Assembly: GCA_004195335.1 (NCBI GenBank)
Contig: SDWK01000497.1
Span: forward strand, 1-12,258
Direction: 5' to 3'
Length of the DNA stretch: 12,258 bases
Source: Shewanella sp.
GTDB taxonomy: Bacteria > Pseudomonadota > Gammaproteobacteria > Enterobacterales > Shewanellaceae
Numbering within the stretch: position 1 is the stretch's first letter; each line of letters opens with the position of its first letter. Made by a program: the position numbers and the translations under genes. The notes beneath the pieces are model-generated. The model was not told the DNA's origin, did not search any database, and saw nothing but the letters and a program-made list of their open reading frames with translations. Positions 5,810-12,258 of the stretch are shown one piece after another.

Positions 5810-8035
5810 ATGAATCTAAGCTATGAATCAATGATGCCCGTTATTTCGAGTCTAACCGATTCGAATATCAGCATTAAGCGCTACGGTGCGATACTGACCC
5901 TGCTATTAGATGGCTCTCCCCTTAAAGATATTTTAATTGCTTTAGTTCTTCTCATTGAAGAGGAGAAGCTGGGCACGAAAGGTTCTGTGCTGCTATTGAG
6001 CGATGACGGTAAACGTCTGCTCAATGGTGCGGCTCCCCATCTCCCCGATGATTATAATCATGCGATTCACGGTATCGAAATAGGCGATGGTGTCGGTTCT
6101 TGCGGTACTGCGGCTTTCACCGGAAAAAGGGTTATTGTCGAAGATATCGAGACTCATCCTTTTTGGGAGCCCTTTAAATCACTCCCTCTTGCTGCGGGAC
6201 TTTATGCGTGTTGGTCTGAGCCGATTAAAGGCAGTCAGGGTAAGGTTCTGGGTACGTTTGCCATGTACTACGACACCATTAAGGCTCCTACACAGAAAGA
6301 TCTATCACTCATTTCGGAAGCGGCCAGACTGGCGAGCTTGGCCATCGAGCGAAGCCGGGCGCTTCAGTTTGAGCGGTTGACAGGAAGTATCTTTCATCAT
6401 CTACCCTTGGGGCTGGTGATCACCGATCTGCACTGGACCGTGCTGAATGCCAATCCGGCATTTTATGCGATAACAGAGATGACGTTGGGACTTGAAACCA
6501 AGTTTGACCCGGTACAGTTTTTTAAGCGATCGGGTGATGAGCCGCTCAATACCATGTTTTCCAGTTTGGCTACCAATGACACTTGGCAGGGAGAGCTTGT
6601 CGGGACCAGAGCGTCCGGTGCAACGTTCTATCTGGAACTGACGGTGACCATGTTTAAAGAGCATGGTTCGGATGAGTTATGCTACTCATGGTTATTCAGT
6701 GATATTAGCGAACGAAAGCGGGCCTCGGCGCTTATCGATTATCAAGCCAACTATGACTCATTGACGCAACTTGCGAACCGTAACTATTTGTTTAAAATTG
6801 TACAAGCCGAAATTGAGTCCGACAGTTTAACTCCGGGCTTTGGTTTTATGTTGATGGACCTTGATAATTTCAAACAGATTAACGACACCTTAGGCCATGA
6901 TAAGGGCGACCAGCTTTTAGTTGAGGTGGCAAAACGAATCGAATCTTGTACTAGAGGCAGAGCCTTAGTCGCCAGATTAGGAGGAGATGAATTTGCGCTT
7001 TTCCTACCCGGTATGGTCAAAGATAGTGAGCTTGTCCAGCAAGCACATGCCATTAATGACTCTGTTGTTTTGCCCTATATGTTGGGCCAAAACAAGCGAG
7101 TGTTGACCAGTATCAGTATTGGTATTGCCAGGTTTCCCGAAGATGCAATGAACCTTGAACAGGTGCTAAACTGTGCCGATCAGGCGATGTATATTTCAAA
7201 GAGTGAAGGCCGAAACTGTTTTCACTTCTTTACACAGCAGATGCAACAGGATGCAGAGCTAACGGCGAAACTACATAACGACCTAAAATTTGCCTTAGAA
7301 TGCAATGCATTTGAACTCTACTATCAACCGATTGTTTGTTTGGAAGATAATAAAATCGTGCGCGCTGAGGTGTTACTGAGGTGGGAGCATGAAGGGACTT
7401 TTATCTCTCCCGATGTGTTCATTCCTGTTGCCGAAAGCAGCGGTTTGATCGTCGAGCTGGGACACTGGGTGCGCCAAGAGGCAATGGCTTCACTGCTGGA
7501 GTTTAAGCGGAAGGGAATAGAGATAGGTTTGACCATTAATGTTTCTATGTATGAGTTTTGGTCTCATTCATTACAAGATTGTCTTGTTACATCTATAAAA
7601 GATATCGCCGTGGATTTAACCACGGATAGTTTCCCTTTCGATGGTATTACTTTGGAGATCACCGAGTCACTCTTGATGAAGCAGCATCAGCATCTCATCG
7701 ATTCACTCCAGAAGCTAAGAGATATTGGGATCCAAATTGCTGTCGATGACTTTGGAACGGGTTACTCTTCTCTATCGTATTTAAGCCACTTCCCAGTAGA
7801 CCACATCAAGATAGATAAGAGTTTTATTCAAGATTCTGGTTCTTCAGTAAAACAGCAAGCGTTGGTAAAGGCTATCACGACATTGAGCCATGCTCTGGAT
7901 TTACATGTGATTGCCGAAGGAGTAGAAACTGAAGAGGAATATCAGTTTGTTCGTTCTGCAGGTATTGAGGCTGTTCAGGGCTATTACTTCTATAAACCTA
8001 TGCCTAAACAGGACTTGCTGACATTGCTGGCGTAG
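5810..8035 (+). CDS. Soluble GAF-PAS-GGDEF-EAL cyclic di-GMP protein
   Basis: This 741-residue protein has no membrane segment or signal peptide, so it should act in the cytosol. Domains are GAF (about 36-180, with the GSCGTAAFTGKRVIVEDI signature), PAS (about 188-300), GGDEF (about 310-475) and EAL (about 485-740). The cyclase motif is intact, GGDEF at 391-395. The four residues at the I-site position read RGRA, lacking the Asp, so product inhibition through that site is not expected. The phosphodiesterase motif is EVL (520-522) rather than EAL, but Glu520, Asn577, Glu619, and the DDFGTGYSS, KIDKSF, AEGVE and QGY signatures remain. The EAL domain has about 7 extra residues between INVS and ITE compared with the protein at 1-2016. 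The start is firm: GGGAG (5801-5805) lies four bases before the ATG. It forms its own transcription unit. The ligand of GAF or PAS cannot be told from sequence. Confidence 0.95.
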   Translation: MNLSYESMMPVISSLTDSNISIKRYGAILTLLLDGSPLKDILIALVLLIEEEKLGTKGSVLLLSDDGKRLLNGAAPHLPDDYNHAIHGIEIGDGVGSCGTAAFTGKRVIVEDIETHPFWEPFKSLPLAAGLYACWSEPIKGSQGKVLGTFAMYYDTIKAPTQKDLSLISEAARLASLAIERSRALQFERLTGSIFHHLPLGLVITDLHWTVLNANPAFYAITEMTLGLETKFDPVQFFKRSGDEPLNTMFSSLATNDTWQGELVGTRASGATFYLELTVTMFKEHGSDELCYSWLFSDISERKRASALIDYQANYDSLTQLANRNYLFKIVQAEIESDSLTPGFGFMLMDLDNFKQINDTLGHDKGDQLLVEVAKRIESCTRGRALVARLGGDEFALFLPGMVKDSELVQQAHAINDSVVLPYMLGQNKRVLTSISIGIARFPEDAMNLEQVLNCADQAMYISKSEGRNCFHFFTQQMQQDAELTAKLHNDLKFALECNAFELYYQPIVCLEDNKIVRAEVLLRWEHEGTFISPDVFIPVAESSGLIVELGHWVRQEAMASLLEFKRKGIEIGLTINVSMYEFWSHSLQDCLVTSIKDIAVDLTTDSFPFDGITLEITESLLMKQHQHLIDSLQKLRDIGIQIAVDDFGTGYSSLSYLSHFPVDHIKIDKSFIQDSGSSVKQQALVKAITTLSHALDLHVIAEGVETEEEYQFVRSAGIEAVQGYYFYKPMPKQDLLTLLA

Positions 8036-8137
8036 AACATTTTACTGCTTTGAGTTAGGCACATCTTTCATTAATATTTTTCCTCAATAGATTATTTTTA
8101 AGTGATTGTTTCATTAATGAATATTAACTGAAATTAG

Positions 8138-8166
8138 TTTAAATGGGCGTAAGCTACGCCTATAAA
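8138..8166 (+). promoter_or_regulatory. Candidate promoter with inverted-repeat operator for the cytochrome gene
   Basis: TATAAA (8161-8166) is a plausible -10, with TTTAAA (8138-8143) 17 bases upstream as a weak -35. The spacer contains the perfect inverted repeat GGCGTA-AGC-TACGCC (8146-8160), abutting the -10. This GC-rich site stands in very AT-rich DNA and is placed where a repressor would block polymerase. A second palindrome, TTCATTAATGAA (8110-8121), lies just upstream. Binding protein unknown. Confidence 0.45.
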
Positions 8167-8192
8167 AATTTTATGCTTATAGGAGATTAGCG

Positions 8193-8936
8193 ATGAAAAA
8201 CAATGACAACAGCAAGTCTGAAAAGACCACCACTTACCAGGTCTGGGATAGACCGAGCCGATTGTTTCACTGGATGAATGTTTTACTGGTGTTAAGCTTA
8301 GTTTTTGTCGGTTTAATCATGATGTTTCGTAAAGATTTAGGCATAGACGCGCTTGAGGCCAAGATTAAACTCAAAGAGTTACATGTCATCATAGGTTACC
8401 TGTTCGCCGCGAACTTATTGGTACGAATTATCTGGGGCTTTATGGGTAACCGCTATGCAAGATTCTCGCATAATATACCCAATATTCGCGCCATCAAACA
8501 ATATAAATCTGCACTTAAAGAAGGTCACAACCCGCAATATGTTGGCCATAATCCATTAGGTAAGCTTGCGGTCGTAACCATCATGTTGACGCTGACCTTG
8601 ATCATGGCAACAGGGCTATTCAGGGCGGGTACCGATATCTATTATCCTCCTTTCGGCTCTGCTATCTCTCAGTATATTGCGGCCGATGGTGTCGATGCCA
8701 CGTCTATTAAACCTTACGATGAAATGGGAGTAGACAAGAATAAACTTGCACAGATTAAACCTGTTAAGAGTATCGCAGGTACCGTTCACCTCTATAGTGT
8801 TTACTTTTTAATGATGTTGATAGGGCTTCATGTTGCCGCCGTTATACAGGCTGAGCGTCGTCATCAACCAGGAATAATATCAGCGATGTTTTCTGGGAAG
8901 AAGAGTATAAAAGGAACGATTGAGGATGAGAGCTGA
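8193..8936 (+). CDS. Cytochrome b561-type diheme membrane protein
   Basis: This 247-residue inner-membrane protein resembles the cytochrome b/b6 domain family of Ni/Fe-hydrogenase b-type cytochromes (HupC-like). It has four hydrophobic helices, about 27-45, 64-83, 124-143 and 196-219. Histidines lie where the family binds two hemes: His26 in RLFHW (helix 1), His64 in KELHVIIGY (helix 2), and His199 and His213 (helix 4). The expected role is passing electrons between the quinone pool and a partner, usually a c-type cytochrome or an oxidoreductase. No such partner is encoded nearby in this window. The loop between helices 3 and 4 (about 145-190) is long and polar and probably faces the periplasm. 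The start is supported by AGGAG (8181-8185) seven bases before the ATG. It is a single-gene unit, with its own candidate promoter and a terminator 58 bases after the stop codon. Confidence 0.9.
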   Translation: MKNNDNSKSEKTTTYQVWDRPSRLFHWMNVLLVLSLVFVGLIMMFRKDLGIDALEAKIKLKELHVIIGYLFAANLLVRIIWGFMGNRYARFSHNIPNIRAIKQYKSALKEGHNPQYVGHNPLGKLAVVTIMLTLTLIMATGLFRAGTDIYYPPFGSAISQYIAADGVDATSIKPYDEMGVDKNKLAQIKPVKSIAGTVHLYSVYFLMMLIGLHVAAVIQAERRHQPGIISAMFSGKKSIKGTIEDES

Positions 8937-8993
8937 TTTTTTCTGTCTCTTACTTGGTTATTTCACAGGTCTTAGATTGTAATTGATAACTTG

Positions 8994-9017
8994 AGCCATC
9001 CTTTGGGGTGGCTTTTT
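8994..9017 (+). terminator. Rho-independent terminator after the cytochrome gene
   Basis: AGCCATCC (8994-9001) pairs with GGGTGGCT (9006-9013) through one wobble pair and a 4-base loop, followed by five T (9013-9017). This is a classic compact terminator. Confidence 0.88.
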
Positions 9018-9142
9018 CTATTATTGATTAAAATAATCTGTAGTCGTTCAAAATCAATGTTATAGTTCTTACTTTCGGTTTAATTCTAATGGTCCATTTC
9101 TTTTTCGGCCTCAGTAATCAAGATTAGAGCAAGGCGATCTCA

Positions 9143-12100
9143 TTGGTACAGCTAGAAGAGTATTTTAGTCAGTCTGCAATATTTAATGGTATGCAGCTGT
9201 TGTTAGCAGGAACGTTAGTTAAGAGCGAACACTCAGGTTTGATTATTCGCGCTGAGTTTAAGCCCGATGACCTGAATACTGTGATGACTCAAAAAAGTGT
9301 TCAAAACAGTACTCAAAAAGCATCGAGTCAGAGTTCGGCTACGAGTATTCGTTCGACCTATGCAGCGCTCGATTGGTCTGCCGGGCCTGTTGTTGCCTCG
9401 ACCCACTCTCATTGTACTTGTCACAGTAAAACAGACAAGGCGTGTAAACACCTAGCCGCCATCGCAATTGATCACATTGCGAAACAACACCCTATTATTC
9501 CCTATGCCAGCGATAAAAAAAGACCCGATACGGCAACAAGGCTGCTCAGAACAGAGTTAAACCAACGGTTCGATCCTTATCCCAATATGGCTCGGCACCG
9601 GATTATCTATCTGTTGTCTGAAAACCAAGATGGATTGCATCTGTCTGTACATAAAGGTTACTTGAGTAAAACCGGCATCTATTCGATTAAGAGCGACCTG
9701 GGTCTAGACGTGTTTACCAAAAGTATATTGCCTAAGTACGTCACTCAGGCTGATCGATACTTACTGGATAGACTATCTCCCCTGGTTGAGCAATGCAGTG
9801 AAATAGAGAAGGTAAAACAGCGGGAGGCCGTTTCAGTCAACCTGAGTGAACAGACCGGGCTCGATTTTATCCGGCATCTGGTTTCGACTCAACGGTGTTT
9901 TTGGGAAACTTGTTCAAACCCAGCATTAAAAATGGAGCTGCACTATCATCAAGATTTTGTGGATCCGGCACCCTTTATTGAGATCGACGCAGGTAGTTAT
10001 CTTGATCTTGCTAGCATGAGCCTAGTCCTCAGCTCTGACACCTTTTCGATGCCTGACATCAATCTCGATGCCGAGTTTGATTGGCAACCACAATTGAGAA
10101 TTACTCGGCATCAGGTCGAATGCCCTTGGGATGATGCGCTTGCGCAGTCACTGGAGGTGGCTAACTTTTCGTTAGCCAATGGTGAGCTGGTGTACTCATT
10201 GAGTGAGATTTTTGATTATGCTCAAGAGGTACCAAGCAGCTTAAACTTAGCCGCGGAATGGAATATTCAACTGGCAGAACTACCCTTGTTAACTTCGATG
10301 TTTGAGTCTCCCGTGTGGCAGGAATGTCCGCTTGGATGTCGTCTGTTACCCAGTGTTTTAAGTGAGCAGATGATAGCCCTGTATCGGTTGTCATTGGCGG
10401 GTTGGTGCATAGCATTTGATATGAAGAACCGATTCAGCATTGTAGAAGCCCAACGTTGGTACGGTGAAGTTGCTCAGGATTCTGGTAGTAAAAATTGGTT
10501 TGACCTAGAGATAGGTGTCGAACTCAACGGCCAGAAAATCAATCTATTACCTTATCTGGTTAAAGCTATTCGCATGGGACTTGTCGATAACATTGACAAT
10601 CAAGATACCATTTTGATGGAACTAGATAGTGGAGAGCGACTCTCTTTACCTGTCGATAGGGTCAAACATATATTAGCCGTTCTGGTTGAATTATATGAAG
10701 CAAGGCCACTGTCGGATACTGAAACACTGACACTTCCCATGCACCAGATCACTCGACTTGCTGAGCTATCTTCACAGATAAAGGACCAACAGAAGCAGTG
10801 GCATTGGCAGGGACACACCTGGTTAAACAATAAAGCGCAGCAGCTATACTCATATTTGAATAGGGACGAGGGCAATGATTTTTTTATGCCTCAACCTGAT
10901 GGGTTAAATGCCAAATTGAGAGAGTATCAACAGCAAGGTTTGAATTGGTTACAGTTTTTGCAAAACCAATCGTTTTCCGGAATTTTGGCCGATGATATGG
11001 GGCTTGGGAAGACCATTCAGACACTGGCGAGTATTTTACTCGATAAAGAATCCGGACGATTATCTCAGCCTTGTTTAGTGGTGGCTCCGACGAGTTTATT
11101 GGCAAATTGGTTACATGAGGCGCAGATATTTACTCCTGCGCTTAATGCACTTCTGTGGTCGGGTCCTCGACGCCACAAGCTCGAATCACAAATAGAAGCG
11201 ACTGACCTATTAATAACAAGTTACGGTACCCTGCAGCAGGACTCACAATTTTGGGCCGATAAACACTTCCATTTGATTGTTTTGGATGAAGCACAAACCA
11301 TTAAAAATGCCCGTAGTCGTATTGCAAAGGTGGTAGCGAGTTTGTCTTCTACGAATAAACTGTGCTTAACGGGAACGCCACTGGAAAATCATTTAGGTGA
11401 ATTGTGGTCCTTGTTCAATTTTTTGATGCCAGGTTTTTTAGGTACCTATGCGCAATTTCAGCGTTTGTATCAATTCCCCATAGAAAAAGAGCAAGACGAT
11501 GAAAGGCGTCGGGCTTTAGTTAAGAGGATTAGTCCTTTTATGCTACGTCGAATGAAGTCGGATGTAGCAACCGAACTGCCTGAAAAAACCATAATCAATG
11601 AGTACATTAGCTTAACTCAGGAACAGGGCGATCTTTACGAAACCATTCGTTTGACTATGTCCGAAGAGGTTCAGAAAGCAGTATTGCTTTCCGGCATAAA
11701 GAGAAATCGTTTGGCGATAAGTAATGCGTTACTAAAACTGAGGCAGGTGTGTTGTCATCCTCAGTTATTAAAACTTGATCTTAGCTCTATCGGTCAGACT
11801 GATGGCGTGACGGCATCGAATGATGCGAGTGACAATATGACTTCGTTTTCTAAGGAGAATATCGAGGGCCTAAGCGAATTTTACACCAGTTCCGGTAAAC
11901 TCAATTGGTTGGCAGATAAACTCCCTTCGATGCTTGCAGAAGGGCGCCGAATTCTTATTTTTTCCTCATTTACCAGCATGTTAACCTTGATAGGTGACCT
12001 GTTGGAACAATTAGCGGTCACTTATGTGGAATTGACGGGTAAGAGTCGAGATCGGGCAAGTATAGTAAAACGTTTTCAGCAACATGAAGTCCCTGTATTT

Positions 12101-12258
12101 TTAATCAGCTTAAAGGCCGGCGGTGCGGGTTTAAATCTTACTGCAGCCGATGTCGTTATTCATATGGATCCATGGTGGAACCCAGCTGCAGAGCAGCAAG
12201 CGAGTGATCGTGCGCATCGTATCGGGCAAGATAAATCGGTATTTGTCTATAAGTTGAT
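9143..12258 (+). CDS. SWIM zinc finger-SNF2 family helicase, 3' partial
   Basis: One uninterrupted frame runs from a TAG at 9125-9127 to the window edge, with about 1,038 codons seen. The order is a SWIM zinc finger near the N-terminus (C-x-C-x7-C-x-H: Cys91, Cys93, Cys101, His103), a long region (about 130-590) resembling the bacterial SNF2-associated domain, and an SNF2 ATPase. The ATPase has Walker A DDMGLGKT (Lys623), DEAQ (Asp715) and LTGTPLEN, then the second RecA lobe with SLKAGGAGLNLT and HRIGQ (from His1025). Only the last few tens of residues should be missing. Such proteins use ATP to move along or remodel DNA or nucleoprotein; the target here is unknown. I chose TTG 9143 as the start: AAGG (9131-9134) lies eight bases upstream, and the LEEYFSQSAIFNGMQL segment resembles the usual start of SWIM proteins. 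The first ATG, 9191, would cut that segment and lacks a good binding site. No strong promoter was found at 9018-9142. Confidence 0.9.
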   Translation, partial: MVQLEEYFSQSAIFNGMQLLLAGTLVKSEHSGLIIRAEFKPDDLNTVMTQKSVQNSTQKASSQSSATSIRSTYAALDWSAGPVVASTHSHCTCHSKTDKACKHLAAIAIDHIAKQHPIIPYASDKKRPDTATRLLRTELNQRFDPYPNMARHRIIYLLSENQDGLHLSVHKGYLSKTGIYSIKSDLGLDVFTKSILPKYVTQADRYLLDRLSPLVEQCSEIEKVKQREAVSVNLSEQTGLDFIRHLVSTQRCFWETCSNPALKMELHYHQDFVDPAPFIEIDAGSYLDLASMSLVLSSDTFSMPDINLDAEFDWQPQLRITRHQVECPWDDALAQSLEVANFSLANGELVYSLSEIFDYAQEVPSSLNLAAEWNIQLAELPLLTSMFESPVWQECPLGCRLLPSVLSEQMIALYRLSLAGWCIAFDMKNRFSIVEAQRWYGEVAQDSGSKNWFDLEIGVELNGQKINLLPYLVKAIRMGLVDNIDNQDTILMELDSGERLSLPVDRVKHILAVLVELYEARPLSDTETLTLPMHQITRLAELSSQIKDQQKQWHWQGHTWLNNKAQQLYSYLNRDEGNDFFMPQPDGLNAKLREYQQQGLNWLQFLQNQSFSGILADDMGLGKTIQTLASILLDKESGRLSQPCLVVAPTSLLANWLHEAQIFTPALNALLWSGPRRHKLESQIEATDLLITSYGTLQQDSQFWADKHFHLIVLDEAQTIKNARSRIAKVVASLSSTNKLCLTGTPLENHLGELWSLFNFLMPGFLGTYAQFQRLYQFPIEKEQDDERRRALVKRISPFMLRRMKSDVATELPEKTIINEYISLTQEQGDLYETIRLTMSEEVQKAVLLSGIKRNRLAISNALLKLRQVCCHPQLLKLDLSSIGQTDGVTASNDASDNMTSFSKENIEGLSEFYTSSGKLNWLADKLPSMLAEGRRILIFSSFTSMLTLIGDLLEQLAVTYVELTGKSRDRASIVKRFQQHEVPVFLISLKAGGAGLNLTAADVVIHMDPWWNPAAEQQASDRAHRIGQDKSVFVYKL

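Noticed and set aside
9024..9090. Promoter for the SNF2 gene (TATAGT at 9061-9066 or TCTAAT at 9085-9090)
   Set aside because: Neither has an acceptable -35 at 16-18 bases or an extended -10, so no site was called.
9233..11105. Several minus-strand frames of 70-90 codons opposite the SNF2 gene
   Set aside because: They are shadows of a continuous, motif-rich + strand gene and show no domain, start signal or composition of their own.
1..12258. CRISPR array, tRNA, rRNA, insertion sequence, prophage or toxin-antitoxin pair
   Set aside because: No regularly spaced repeats, cloverleaf sequences, transposase motifs or paired small genes were seen on either strand.

Overview
The window looks like a chromosomal segment of a marine gammaproteobacterium, most likely Shewanella or a close relative. 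The clues are moderate GC content, two large GGDEF-EAL proteins, a b-type cytochrome, an RhlE-type helicase, and sigma70-like promoters with compact Rho-independent terminators. The genus is an inference from gene content, not from a marker gene. All genes recognised lie on the + strand, mostly as single-gene units separated by terminators.

Layout: (1) 1-2016 is the 3' part of a membrane-anchored sensor-HAMP-GGDEF-EAL protein; its start lies left of the window. (2) 2017-2236 holds an imperfect inverted repeat and an extended -10 promoter. (3) 2237-3595 encodes an RhlE-like DEAD-box RNA helicase, followed 45 nt later by a 68-residue two-helix membrane protein (3641-3847) and a strong terminator (3876-3915). 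(4) 3916-4344 is a decayed region. It keeps the last 44 codons of a FucP/GluP-like sugar MFS transporter with its terminator, then a promoter for the next gene. (5) 4345-5559 encodes an RsmB/NOP-type RNA cytosine-C5 methyltransferase, closed by a 12-bp-stem hairpin. (6) 5810-8035 encodes a soluble GAF-PAS-GGDEF-EAL protein with its own extended -10 promoter. (7) 8193-8936 encodes a four-helix, four-histidine cytochrome b561-type protein, with a 6-bp inverted repeat inside its probable promoter and a terminator after it. (8) 9143-12258 is a SWIM zinc finger-SNF2 helicase of more than 1,038 residues that appears to start at TTG and runs off the right edge.

How they fit together: the two GGDEF-EAL proteins could both make and degrade cyclic di-GMP, one reading a periplasmic ligand and the other cytosolic or redox-type signals. 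Neither has a canonical inhibitory I-site. The helicase and the methyltransferase both act on RNA and probably serve ribosome or RNA maintenance. The cytochrome is a probable inner-membrane electron carrier with no partner in view. The SWIM-SNF2 protein is a nucleic-acid remodeller of unknown role. I see no tRNA, rRNA, CRISPR array, insertion sequence or phage gene. Most of the window looks like ordinary core or near-core genome. The parts worth a second look are the small regulatory and remnant elements and the domain variants listed in the findings.
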